From: an uncultured Clostridia bacterium
GTDB taxonomy: Bacteria; Bacillota; Clostridia; Oscillospirales; Ruminococcaceae
Assembly (NCBI GenBank): GCA_947589355.1
Contig: CANPZC010000009.1
Location: forward strand, 25,509 to 89,508
Reading direction: 5' to 3'
DNA: 64,000 bases
Shown: piece after piece, positions 27,573 through 36,233 of the stretch
Numbering within the stretch: position 1 is the first letter of the stretch
Layout: each line of letters starts with the position of its first letter
Made by a program: the position numbers and the translations under genes
The notes under the pieces: model-generated
Seen by the model: the letters and a program-made list of their open reading frames with translations, nothing else
Told to the model about the DNA's origin: nothing
Databases searched by the model: none

Positions 27573-28859
27573 ATGTCAAAATACAGATTTGAAACCATAC
27601 AGCTTCATGCAGGTCAGGAGAGCGCCGATCCCGTTACCGACGCGCGCGCAGTTCCTATATACGCAAGTTCTTCATACGTTTTTCACAACTCTCAGCACGC
27701 TGCCGACCGCTTTGCACTTCGCGATGCAGGCAATATTTACGGCAGACTTACAAACCCCACGCAGGACGTTTTCGAGCAGAGGATAGCGGCTCTCGAGGGC
27801 GGCGTTGCGGCTCTGGGGCTTGCTTCGGGCGCGGCTGCTATTACATACGCGATACAGGCTCTTGCAAAATCGGGCGAAAATGTAGTAGCTTCAAAAACGA
27901 TATACGGCGGAACATACAATCTGCTGGCACACACCCTGCCGCTCAGCAGCAACATAACGGCAACTTTCGTTGACCCGACAGTTGAGGGCTCATTTGAGAC
28001 GGCTATAAACGACAAGACGAAAGCGATATTCATTGAAACGCTGGGCAACCCCAATTCAAACGCTATTGACATTGAAAAGATAGCCGGCATTGCACACGCG
28101 CATGGCATACCGCTTGTTGTTGACAACACTTTTGCCACGCCTTATCTTGTAAGACCTATAGAATACGGCGCTGACATAGTGGTACACAGCGCGACCAAAT
28201 TCATAGGCGGTCACGGCACTGCTATAGGCGGCGTTATAGTTGACAGTGGAAAGTTTGACTGGAAAAAGTCGGGCACATATCCGTGGATATCGCAGCCCAA
28301 CCCCTCATACCACGGTGTAAGCTTTGCAGATGCCGTTGGCGCTGCCGCATACGTTACCTACATAAGGGCGATACTTTTGAGAGATACAGGCGCAACACTT
28401 TCGCCGTTCCACGCGTTTATATTCCTGCAAGGTCTTGAAACGCTTTCGCTGCGAGTTGAAAGGCACGTTGAGAACGCTCTGAAGATAGTGAAGTACCTGA
28501 GCGAGCACCCGCAGGTAGAGGCGGTTCATCACCCCTCTTTGCCGAGCGAAGAAAGCCACGAGATCTACAAAAAATACTTCCCGAACGGCGGCGGCTCTAT
28601 CTTCACATTCGAGATAAAGGGCAGCGAAGACGATGCCAAAAAGTTTATTGACAACTTAGAGATATTCTCTTTGCTTGCAAACGTTGCCGATGTGAAGTCG
28701 CTTGTGATACACCCTGCATCTACGACCCATTCGCAGCTTAGTGAGGAAGAACTTCTCGATCAGGGCATAAAGCCCAACACTATACGCCTGTCTATTGGCA
28801 CAGAGAACGTTCTTGACCTTATTGATGCGCTTGACAAGGCATTCGCGGCAGTCAAGTAA
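27573..28859 (+). CDS. metY: O-acetylhomoserine sulfhydrylase (Cys/Met metabolism PLP enzyme)
   Basis: 428 residues. PLP-dependent fold with LASGAAAITYAI (cofactor phosphate), VVDNTFATPYLVRP, and the Schiff-base Lys in VHSATKFIGGHG. The insert KSGTYPWISQPNPSYHG and the length above 420 favour the O-acetylhomoserine aminocarboxypropyltransferase branch over cystathionine enzymes. It makes homocysteine from O-acetylhomoserine and sulfide. AAAGGAG precedes the ATG. It lies about 70 nt after a Cys/Met leader peptide. Confidence 0.92.
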   Translation: MSKYRFETIQLHAGQESADPVTDARAVPIYASSSYVFHNSQHAADRFALRDAGNIYGRLTNPTQDVFEQRIAALEGGVAALGLASGAAAITYAIQALAKSGENVVASKTIYGGTYNLLAHTLPLSSNITATFVDPTVEGSFETAINDKTKAIFIETLGNPNSNAIDIEKIAGIAHAHGIPLVVDNTFATPYLVRPIEYGADIVVHSATKFIGGHGTAIGGVIVDSGKFDWKKSGTYPWISQPNPSYHGVSFADAVGAAAYVTYIRAILLRDTGATLSPFHAFIFLQGLETLSLRVERHVENALKIVKYLSEHPQVEAVHHPSLPSEESHEIYKKYFPNGGGSIFTFEIKGSEDDAKKFIDNLEIFSLLANVADVKSLVIHPASTTHSQLSEEELLDQGIKPNTIRLSIGTENVLDLIDALDKAFAAVK

Positions 28860-28883
28860 GCCGCCAAAATATGCACACATAAC

Positions 28884-28918
28884 AAAATATCCATACCGCA
28901 AAGTATGGATATTTTGCG
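28884..28918 (+). terminator. Terminator of metY
   Basis: AAAATATCCATAC (28884-28896) and GTATGGATATTTT (28903-28915) form a perfect 13-bp stem with a 6-nt loop. Confidence 0.75.
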
Positions 28919-28971
28919 TTTGTGAATTTATCCGCCGCGGCAGTACGATCATGCGCTGATATTTCAGGCAT

Positions 28972-28998
28972 AACAAAAGCCCCGAAAAACCTCGGGGC
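28972..28998 (-). terminator. Terminator of the McrBC-like operon
   Basis: On the minus strand GCCCCGAGG..TCGGGGC (28979-28998) is followed by TTTTGTTA. It lies about 80 nt after the nuclease stop codon. Confidence 0.7.
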
Positions 28999-29079
28999 AT
29001 ATTTGCTGTTGTATCGGTTGTATGAAAATTATATCTTCAGGCTAATAAAACGAACAGTCGTATTTTCTAAAGCAGCCAT

Positions 29080-30360
29080 TTATGTTACATCATCAAATAT
29101 GATGCTCGTCATAGAATAGTCCTCTGTTTTCACGCCGTTCATAACCAGTATATCGGTAAAAGGAGAAACTTTACGACCAAGTTTTTGTGCCAGATCATGA
29201 ATATTATCCTCCTCATCATTTCCAAGTTTTTTTCCGCAAAGTATATACAGCCCTTTTATGTGATCGGCTTCATTTAAGGTACTGATAGAGAACAAATATT
29301 TATATACCAATTCCTGCAACTGGTAAATCCGTATATTTTCAGGTGTACTAAACTTTGCATCCAGAATAATATAATCCGCTGTGCCATCATGTTCAATTTT
29401 TATAATATAGTCAGGGGTATATATTTTTCCTCTGTTACTATTTTCTGTTTTAGAGTTTGTTGACGTATTCCGGAATATATCTAATCCATTATATGCTCTG
29501 CTGTCACCATAAACAACCGGCTGAAAATATAAGGTGAGTTTAACAGAATTTTTGTTAAAGATAAATGTATTGTTATATTTAGTATCCATATTTCTGCTAT
29601 TGTTTACATGATAAGAAATGTGTTTTGATTCTGTTAGAGCGTAATTGGTATTCAGGGTTATATGACACAGCATTTTTATCAGACAATAGTATTCATATAT
29701 CTTACTTGTGGAGATAAAACTTAACAACAGCTCATCTTTTCCCAGATCATAATTACCAATAGAAAACCACTTATGTATAACTGTATATATCTGTCTGTAT
29801 GAATTTATTGAACGGAAAGCAGGAGTAAAGACAGGCAAAGTCCTGACTTCATCTGCCGAGATATTAAATAGACGAATATAAAAATAATACAACTGCTGAT
29901 ACTTATTATGCAGGGATTTCAGAGATTCTATATATCCGTTTATCCGTTTTATACTCCTTGAAAAGATCTGATACATCGAATCAATATATCCGTCTTGTGA
30001 AGAAGATTTGTTTTTAAGATACGTTTTTTCCAGTAAACTTTTAATTATTAAATTGATCTCGGATACAAGAGTTTTTAAAAAGCCTATGATAATACGATTT
30101 TCATAAACATCATACGAGTATGAGTTACTCTCCACCAATACTCTGTTAGGCTGATAATACTGATTATTATACCTTATTCCCGTGTCGTAATTAACGACTG
30201 CAAGTTCATCAATATGATTTGTTATATACTGTATAGTCCTCTGTGAGATAGATTGTAGTTTATCAAACGAATCCACTGATTCTGTCTTTTCAAGCTTGCA
30301 GTAGGGATTGTTTATCAGATACTGATAAGAGTTTTTATAAATATCCAGTGCTTGTTCCAA
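29080..30360 (-). CDS. PD-(D/E)XK nuclease (McrC-like, DUF2357/PDDEXK_7 type), C-terminal part of a split gene
   Basis: 426 residues from the first recognised start (TTG, no good ribosome site). The N-terminal two thirds are helical (INLIIKSLLEKTYLKNKSSS, GYIESLKSLHNKYQQLYYF). The nuclease core is near the C-terminus: TPDYIIKIEHDG followed by YIILDAKFS gives the D...(D/E)xK pattern, then IYQLQELVYKYLF. Such nucleases pair with McrB-type AAA+ GTPases and cleave DNA (possibly RNA) during phage defence. The frame is open for 36 further codons upstream without a start codon and continues the 131-residue gene before it, so the two are probably one protein of about 592 residues broken by a frameshift. 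Confidence 0.72.
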   Translation of the reverse strand: MEQALDIYKNSYQYLINNPYCKLEKTESVDSFDKLQSISQRTIQYITNHIDELAVVNYDTGIRYNNQYYQPNRVLVESNSYSYDVYENRIIIGFLKTLVSEINLIIKSLLEKTYLKNKSSSQDGYIDSMYQIFSRSIKRINGYIESLKSLHNKYQQLYYFYIRLFNISADEVRTLPVFTPAFRSINSYRQIYTVIHKWFSIGNYDLGKDELLLSFISTSKIYEYYCLIKMLCHITLNTNYALTESKHISYHVNNSRNMDTKYNNTFIFNKNSVKLTLYFQPVVYGDSRAYNGLDIFRNTSTNSKTENSNRGKIYTPDYIIKIEHDGTADYIILDAKFSTPENIRIYQLQELVYKYLFSISTLNEADHIKGLYILCGKKLGNDEEDNIHDLAQKLGRKVSPFTDILVMNGVKTEDYSMTSIIFDDVT

Positions 30361-30460
30361 AAAAGCTATTTTTGCCTCTAGAGAAATGGTTTCATTGGCT
30401 TTTATTCCCGACAGGATCGTAGAATATTTGTGTTCTTCATAAAGATAATCTTCACAGTTA

Positions 30461-30470
30461 TCATATATAT
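30461..30470 (-). other. TA tract at the junction of the two nuclease gene halves
   Basis: The minus strand reads GAA TAT ATA TGA in the frame of the small upstream gene. One extra TA unit in this tract would give GAA TAT ATA TAT GAT AAC and join both halves in frame. A +1 ribosomal shift at ATA TGA would do so too. Confidence 0.65.
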
Positions 30471-30856
30471 TCGACCATATTTATAACGCCGTTGTTGATT
30501 TCAGAATCTGATACCATCACAGCAATACTTTTTGAGTAATACTGTTTTCCATCCATCCAGACTTCTATTCTTATTGCTCCGAAGCTCTGCAAAAATGGTC
30601 TGTCGCAATCTTTTAACCTGAATCGGATTCCATCAGCTCCTCCGCTGCAAAATTCAGCATCATATGCTTCATCATTGATGTACACTTTTGAAGGTATAGA
30701 AGCAGCACCTGACAATAAAAACATATAAGGATTATCATTATATACTGCCTCTTTGCCGTTTGGTATATCAAAATAATCGATTTCTTTGTCATTTTGGAGC
30801 ACTAATTCTATTTCCTCATGATACCTTGGTTTCAGTTTCAGTGTTATCGCATCCAA
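30461..30856 (-). CDS. N-terminal beta domain of the McrC-like nuclease (split gene)
   Basis: 131 residues starting at TTG with GGAGG 7 nt upstream, 16 bp after the McrB-like gene. The composition predicts a beta-sandwich (ITLKLKPRYHEEIELVLQND, then IRIEVWMDGKQYYSKSIAVMV), as in the N-terminal region of DUF2357 proteins. It ends at TGA within a TA tract; the next frame continues with YDNCEDYLYEEHKYSTILSG into the nuclease. Alternatively it is a separate small subunit of the complex. Confidence 0.65.
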   Translation of the reverse strand: MDAITLKLKPRYHEEIELVLQNDKEIDYFDIPNGKEAVYNDNPYMFLLSGAASIPSKVYINDEAYDAEFCSGGADGIRFRLKDCDRPFLQSFGAIRIEVWMDGKQYYSKSIAVMVSDSEINNGVINMVEYI

Positions 30857-30872
30857 AGAAGCCCCTCCTCAT

Positions 30873-33800
30873 TCAAATCAGATACTGGCAGTACCCCATA
30901 TTTCGTTCCTGAGCATCAATTATCTTTATTATAGCATCTTCAGTCATGTTAAGGTTATACTCCTTGCACAGCTGTTTCAGCGAATCAAAGAAACGTTCAT
31001 ATACAGAATAATAGCCATTGATTTTAGGCAGCAGTTTCTGTACCACTGCAAAATCCAAAGCCTTCTCTCTCGCGAGAGTATTTGGTTCGTCCTCCATAAT
31101 TTCCTGAGCCGCCATAACATAATCATTTATTCCTTTTTTTATTCTCGGGCTGACTGTCATACCATAATCATTGAACAGCTTGTATATCTCCTTCATTCCC
31201 TTTTGTGTAATAGGATTAAGTTCCGCTGTCTTGGAAAACGTATTTCTAAAGTTATCCCATGTAATTATCTCTGTTGATACCGATGTTGCTTCAACACTAA
31301 TTTTAGGTTCAACTTTTGGCAGTTTTATTATGCAGGCTCTGTCAATAAGGCGCGGAGACAATGTTTCGGTAGTTTGATCAGTGTTGATAGTAGCTATAAA
31401 TTTAAGAGTTTCTGGTATATATAATTCACGTTCTGCGCCGATGTTGATATACTTATCATTCAACGATCGGTCTGTTTGGTCTGTAAGACGCATGAAATCT
31501 GCCCAATAATATTCTATCGGACTGAGATTTGCTTCGTCAAGCATAATAATAAACGGATACTTAGATTCATCTTTTTCTACGTCAAGCATTCTAAGGGCAT
31601 CATATATTTTGCCATTGCTCTTATCATATTTCCTTGTCAGGGGATTATAGTATCCGATAAGATCTCTTTTAGAAGACCAGCCACGTTCTACTGATACAGA
31701 AACAAAACGATTTATATCTTCTCCATACTGTAACAGTCCAAGTGTATCAGCAATGATATTGCACATTGACGTTTTTCCTGTACCGGGTTCGCCTGAAAAA
31801 ATAGTGATACGGTTCTGGGCGATACTGATATAAATATTGATTATGTCATTCCGACTATACTCACGTTTTGCCTTAATATAATTAACGATATGATCTATAA
31901 GAGCAGTACCGTTTAATGATGAAGGCGTAACAGCACTTATTTTTTCGAGTTTTTTCTCATACTGTCTGACTTCTTCTGTTGTTTCCCATGATGCTGCTTG
32001 CTTCATCATTTCACTCGAAATAAATGGATCAAAAGCTAAAGATGCCATTTCATCTCTGCCTGATTTAATAGCATTTCTGACACCTGTTCGTAAATCTTCT
32101 ATTTGTCGTGAGTAGTTATCTTTTTGAATTATCAGGTTCTCATTGATAGTCTGAAGATTTTTTTGCTTCTTCTCCAATTCTTCTATGTTTTCATTTGTTT
32201 GAATTATCTTGTCTTTCTTTTCAAGCTCTGATGAGAGTTTAGCAATTTCTTCTTTTAGTTTTAATACTTCTTCTGAAGATGCGGTACCTTCCGAACTCTT
32301 CCGCAACTCTGCAATCTGTGCATTATAATCTTCCTGCGCCTTTCTCAATTCTTGAATAGTTTTATCGGCATCTTCACTTTTTCTTCTTTCCTCATTATAC
32401 TTACTTTGCAGGTCTTTAAATTTATCTGATTCAATTATCATCTTATCGGATGGCTCTTCTTGATAAAGCTTCAGTAAAGATTCAAAAACCTCATGTTTCT
32501 TTTCTTTGAGCTTCTCAACATTATTTACTATTTCTATAAGTCTGTCACCGCGCTTTGAAACTATCTCCTGCGGCAGATCAGCAAGGAATGGAGAATTACT
32601 GTATAGATGAGAAAACTCTTCCGGGTTAGCTTTCGCAAGCTCTATTGAAACTTCATCTGGTAATTTTTCAAGCAATATTTCATCTGTGATAGTGTCCTCA
32701 TATAGTTTTTTATCCGATGTAGCCTGAATGAATCCGGTATATGTAGGATCTTTATAATAAGCCTTTTTTTCAAGCTCTATAACTTTTACATCTGTTATAC
32801 TGAAAAAAGGAACAAGATAGTTGCTCTCGCCTGCCAAAGTATTAATGTAAAATCTGTCATCATACTGCCTGCGCGAAGCTTTAAAAGGACCATAGTATTT
32901 TTCGCTGTAAAAAAGAACTACCTTTTCGCCATCAGTAATATTGGTCTCGATAAGATTTATATTACCGCTTATAAAGGTTTTATCTGAAATACTATCCGCT
33001 TCGCTGTGAACGATCTTATAAATTTCACATTCATCAGCATAACGAATAATATCGTGCAGTTTTTTCCCTTTTGAAACTAAACGCTGAAGATCCAGCTTGA
33101 CCTGATAGTCCGGGTTATCATTAAGCTCAAGGTCATAATTATCCATTTCTACTACATATGCACTATTAACATATTGATCTTTGTCATTATCAGTAGTTAT
33201 TTCATAAAGAAAAGATGCTGCCTCACCACGATAAAGATTATATGCAAGATTTATTCCCCCGGTCGTAGGGTAGTCGGCTTTAAGTCTATCGGTAGGAATT
33301 TCTTTAAGATTCCCATTCTCAAATTCATATTGAGGGAAGAAATTATAAAATGTATTTCTTTTCTCTATTCGACCTAATAATTTCATAGTATTCACCTCGT
33401 TATAATTTACATCAACTGATGTTGTTTCAGATTCTTCTGAAGATACTTCGGTATCGCTTTCTGACACCGGTCCATAATCTTGGATCACAGATCGCGTTTT
33501 ATCTATCTTTTTACCGCTAAGGATACGATCAAATATCTCAGAATCTACAAAAGTATCAAAATATTTAGCATCATTAGATGAACCATCATCTCCGTTTTCA
33601 TAACACCACCTGAAGAAAAAAATTGCAATGTAAGTCTTATTCTCCTCTGTAATACTGTCGATTATGTCATTATATCCGGATTTTTTGAGGTCTAATGGAA
33701 TAAGATCCTTAACAGTAGTGTACGCTGCATCAGCAAAGATTTCTCTTAAGTTTGATGACATAAGTATTTCTACTTTGATTTTTGATGTTTTTGCCTTATT

Positions 33801-33920
33801 TATTTTCCGCCTTGTATCTCTATTGACAGAGAGATTGTTAATAATACCGTTTATCAATTCTTCAGGTAATGACTGGTAAAATGTAATAACCTTTTCTAAG
33901 CGTCTTTCTTTATCAAGCAT
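30873..33920 (-). CDS. McrB-like AAA+ NTPase with coiled coil
   Basis: About 1015 residues. The N-terminal 130 residues are helical, followed by an acidic linker (SEESETTS) and a beta-rich region to about 400. A long coiled coil spans roughly 480-630 (KLKEEIAKLSSELEKKDKII). The AAA+ domain begins near 695: Walker A FSGEPGTGKTS, Walker B FIIMLDEANLS, and the McrB-type sensor INTDQTTETLSPRLIDRA. McrB proteins form hexameric motors, usually GTP-driven, that activate a partner nuclease. The gene is first in a two- or three-gene operon with its own promoter. The ATG at 33920 is preferred to a GTG 15 nt upstream, though neither has a strong ribosome site. Base composition is visibly AT-richer than in flanking genes, suggesting transfer. 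Confidence 0.85.
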   Translation of the reverse strand: MLDKERRLEKVITFYQSLPEELINGIINNLSVNRDTRRKINKAKTSKIKVEILMSSNLREIFADAAYTTVKDLIPLDLKKSGYNDIIDSITEENKTYIAIFFFRWCYENGDDGSSNDAKYFDTFVDSEIFDRILSGKKIDKTRSVIQDYGPVSESDTEVSSEESETTSVDVNYNEVNTMKLLGRIEKRNTFYNFFPQYEFENGNLKEIPTDRLKADYPTTGGINLAYNLYRGEAASFLYEITTDNDKDQYVNSAYVVEMDNYDLELNDNPDYQVKLDLQRLVSKGKKLHDIIRYADECEIYKIVHSEADSISDKTFISGNINLIETNITDGEKVVLFYSEKYYGPFKASRRQYDDRFYINTLAGESNYLVPFFSITDVKVIELEKKAYYKDPTYTGFIQATSDKKLYEDTITDEILLEKLPDEVSIELAKANPEEFSHLYSNSPFLADLPQEIVSKRGDRLIEIVNNVEKLKEKKHEVFESLLKLYQEEPSDKMIIESDKFKDLQSKYNEERRKSEDADKTIQELRKAQEDYNAQIAELRKSSEGTASSEEVLKLKEEIAKLSSELEKKDKIIQTNENIEELEKKQKNLQTINENLIIQKDNYSRQIEDLRTGVRNAIKSGRDEMASLAFDPFISSEMMKQAASWETTEEVRQYEKKLEKISAVTPSSLNGTALIDHIVNYIKAKREYSRNDIINIYISIAQNRITIFSGEPGTGKTSMCNIIADTLGLLQYGEDINRFVSVSVERGWSSKRDLIGYYNPLTRKYDKSNGKIYDALRMLDVEKDESKYPFIIMLDEANLSPIEYYWADFMRLTDQTDRSLNDKYINIGAERELYIPETLKFIATINTDQTTETLSPRLIDRACIIKLPKVEPKISVEATSVSTEIITWDNFRNTFSKTAELNPITQKGMKEIYKLFNDYGMTVSPRIKKGINDYVMAAQEIMEDEPNTLAREKALDFAVVQKLLPKINGYYSVYERFFDSLKQLCKEYNLNMTEDAIIKIIDAQERNMGYCQYLI

Positions 33921-33960
33921 ATGAAATTTCCACACTCCATATAATTATGTATACCGTTTA

Positions 33961-33989
33961 ATTATAACATATCTCGTTTCAGAAATCAA
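33961..33989 (-). promoter_or_regulatory. Sigma-A promoter of the McrBC-like operon
   Basis: Minus strand TTGATT (33984-33989), 17-nt spacer, TATAAT (33961-33966). Confidence 0.75.
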
Positions 33990-34238
33990 CAGAAGAACGT
34001 ATAAATTTCACAAAATCTACAAATACTTAGCCTTTTTTCTTATGCAGTTGTTTCAAATAAGCTTTTGCAGCTATACTGCTTTAATTCTTTTGACTTGTCT
34101 GTTATAAGAACGAATCGGACTTGATGTGATCAAAACTGTTTCCCACATAATTCATTGCCTCAACAATGGTAAGGGTCGCCTATATAAAAAGAATATCTTA
34201 TTCATTTAGTATACGCCTGAGTAAATTATTTCTGCAAA
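33990..34238. other. AT-rich non-coding stretch
   Basis: No supported gene, tRNA or repeat is seen between the McrBC-like promoter and the ribosomal protein operon terminator. It may be the junction of the transferred island, but no att-like duplication was found. Confidence 0.4.
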
Positions 34239-34271
34239 AACCTCTCTGTCGGTTTCCCGACAAAGAGGTTT
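34235..34271 (-). terminator. Terminator of rplM-rpsI
   Basis: Minus strand AACCTCTtTGTCGG and CCGACAgAGAGGTT (34239-34270), followed by TTTTGC. Confidence 0.7.
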
Positions 34272-34362
34272 ACATTCACAGTATTTAGTTGAACAATCTG
34301 TTGAACAACTTTGTAAGATATTCTCGAAAATACCGTAATATAGGCGTTTTGCGAAAGATTTC

Positions 34363-34764
34363 TTATCTCTTCGAGAACTGCGGAGCGCGGCGTGCGGCTT
34401 TCAGACCGTACTTCTTTCTTTCCTTCATTCTCGGGTCACGGGTGAGGTAGCCTGCTTTCTTAAGCTCGGGGCGAAGCTCTGCATTGAACTGGAGCAGCGC
34501 TCTTGCGATACCGTGTCTTATAGCGCCTGCCTGACCTGTAACTCCGCCGCCGGTAACGGTACAAACAACATCGAGATTCTCCATATTGTTTGTAAGGCTG
34601 AGCGGCTGACGTACTATCAGCTTGAGGGTCTCAAGACCGAAATACTCGTCGATCCCTCTGCCGTTTATGGTAATGTTACCAGAACCGGGATAAAGTCTTA
34701 CTCTTGCTACGGAATGTTTTCTTCTTCCTGTGCCGTAATAAAAAGGTGTTTTAGGTTCGTACAT
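34363..34764 (-). CDS. rpsI: 30S ribosomal protein S9
   Basis: 133 residues. [17 protein letters not shown] at the N-terminus, [19 protein letters not shown] in the middle and the conserved C-terminal tail RRAPQFSKR that reaches the P-site tRNA. Second gene of the rplM-rpsI operon, 17 bp after rplM. Confidence 0.97.
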   Translation of the reverse strand: MYEPKTPFYYGTGRRKHSVARVRLYPGSGNITINGRGIDEYFGLETLKLIVRQPLSLTNNMENLDVVCTVTGGGVTGQAGAIRHGIARALLQFNAELRPELKKAGYLTRDPRMKERKKYGLKAARRAPQFSKR

Positions 34765-34781
34765 ATTCTACTGCTCCTTTC

Positions 34782-35210
34782 TTACAGTTCGCACTTAACG
34801 GGGTTTCTTGAAGCCTGATTGTGTTCAGCGCCCTTGAATACCCTGAGGCGTGTTGCGGCCTTGCGGCCGAGCGTGTTGTTGGGGAGCATACCTGTTACGG
34901 CAAGAGTCATAGCCTTGTCGGATCTCTCCGCCATCAGCTTGGAATACTTGATCTCTTTCAGACCGCCTATCCAGCCGGTGTGCCATCTGTAGGCTTTCTT
35001 TTCCAGCTTCTTGCCGGTCAGAACTGCCTTATCTGTGTTGATGATGATAACGTAATCACCGCAGTCCGCGTGGGGAGCATAGGTGGGCTTGTTCTTTCCT
35101 CTGAGGATAGATGCGGCCTTTGCTGCCACTCTGCCGAGGGGCACTCCGTCAGCGTCGATGATATACCATGTGCGTTTGATGTCGCTTGTCTTAGGCATAT
35201 AAGTTGACAT
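34782..35210 (-). CDS. rplM: 50S ribosomal protein L13
   Basis: 142 residues with RTWYIIDADGVPLGRVAAKAA, ADCGDYVIIINTDK and AVTGMLPNNTLGRKAATRL. The start at 35210 has GGAGG 9 nt upstream. In-frame codons further upstream lie in the transcribed leader and lack a ribosome site. Confidence 0.96.
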   Translation of the reverse strand: MSTYMPKTSDIKRTWYIIDADGVPLGRVAAKAASILRGKNKPTYAPHADCGDYVIIINTDKAVLTGKKLEKKAYRWHTGWIGGLKEIKYSKLMAERSDKAMTLAVTGMLPNNTLGRKAATRLRVFKGAEHNQASRNPVKCEL

Positions 35211-35282
35211 ATAGTTTTTCCTCCGTTTTGTATTTTTCTCGTTACGCCTGCCGTCAGCATACGTCAGGTCGTGCGAAGCAAC
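35211..35282 (-). promoter_or_regulatory. Candidate L13 autoregulatory leader
   Basis: The leader of about 70 nt between the transcription start and rplM can form CCTGACGT/ACGGCAGG around ATGCTG, with outer CGC/GCG pairs. L13 leaders controlling this operon are known in Firmicutes; that this is one is an inference. Confidence 0.4.
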
Positions 35283-35289
35283 ATTACCT

Positions 35290-35318
35290 ATTATATATGC
35301 CTTTTTACGATTTGTCAA
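35290..35318 (-). promoter_or_regulatory. Consensus sigma-A promoter of rplM-rpsI
   Basis: Minus strand TTGACA (35313-35318), 17-nt spacer, TATAAT (35290-35295). Exact consensus, as expected for a highly expressed operon. Confidence 0.85.
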
Positions 35319-35351
35319 TATGCATTTTGCCGAATTTTTAATTTATATCTC

Positions 35352-36224
35352 TCAAACGCTTGAAATCTCTCTGTTTTTCTTTAATTCTCTCTGTTTCTCG
35401 CTTGTCATTTCATTTTTCATATGAACATCTACCTGTCTGAACGGTATCTCTATGCCGCTCTCGTCAAAGCGCTGTTTTACGCGTTCTGTAATATCAAAAT
35501 AAACGTCCCAGTAGTCGTCTTTTTTGACCCACGGGCGGCAGCAGATGTCTATACTGCTCTCGCTATGTGATATAATTCTTACGGTAGGCTTAGGGTCGTC
35601 AAGAACATTTTCATGCGTTTCAAGAATACTTGAAATAATGTTCTCAGCCCTTTTGAAATCATCTGAATAGGCTATGGAGAAAACAAGGTCGACGCGGCGT
35701 ATCGGTTTTTCGGAATAGTTTACTATACCCGAAGTTGACACCGTGCTGTTGGGTATGTAGACCACCTTGTTGTCGGGCGTTACCAGCTTTGTTGAAACTA
35801 TGCGTATATCCTCGACCGTGCCTGCATAGCCTGCGACTTCTATATAATCATCTATCTTGAAAGGGCGTGTTATCAGCAAAAGCGCGCCGCCTGCCAGATT
35901 TGACAGCGTACCGTTTACAGCAAGACCCACGCACACGCCGAGAGATGTAACAAGCGCTGTAAGGCCGCTGGTATCTATACCGAGATAGCCTACAAGGCAC
36001 ACCACCACAAGACCCTTTGCCAGTATCTTGCCGAGGTACAGAAAGGTATTCAGCAGCGTTTTGTCTATCTTGCGGTTGTGGCTGCTTTTCTTTTCTATCT
36101 TGCGCGCCAAAGCGTTTATCAGCTTGAACGAAAAATACAGCAGCACCACCGCTACAAGTATCTTAACGCCCGTGCCTGTAGCCCACTGAATAAGCGTATT
36201 TAATAAGTTCTTCCACTCTATCAT
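35352..36224 (-). CDS. Small-conductance mechanosensitive channel (MscS family)
   Basis: 290 residues. Three N-terminal membrane segments, with the pore helix region GLTALVTSLGVCVGLAVNGTLSNLAGGALLLITRPFKIDDYI typical of MscS TM3 and beta domain start. The cytoplasmic vestibule follows, ending in GIEIPFRQVDVHM. It opens on hypo-osmotic shock. It lies 9 bp after the malic enzyme gene and shares its promoter. Confidence 0.92.
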   Translation of the reverse strand: MIEWKNLLNTLIQWATGTGVKILVAVVLLYFSFKLINALARKIEKKSSHNRKIDKTLLNTFLYLGKILAKGLVVVCLVGYLGIDTSGLTALVTSLGVCVGLAVNGTLSNLAGGALLLITRPFKIDDYIEVAGYAGTVEDIRIVSTKLVTPDNKVVYIPNSTVSTSGIVNYSEKPIRRVDLVFSIAYSDDFKRAENIISSILETHENVLDDPKPTVRIISHSESSIDICCRPWVKKDDYWDVYFDITERVKQRFDESGIEIPFRQVDVHMKNEMTSEKQRELKKNREISSV

Positions 36225-36233
36225 AGCAGCACC

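Noticed and set aside
33990..34362. tRNA gene or att site flanking the McrBC-like island
   Set aside because: No cloverleaf, CCA end or direct duplication could be found on either side.
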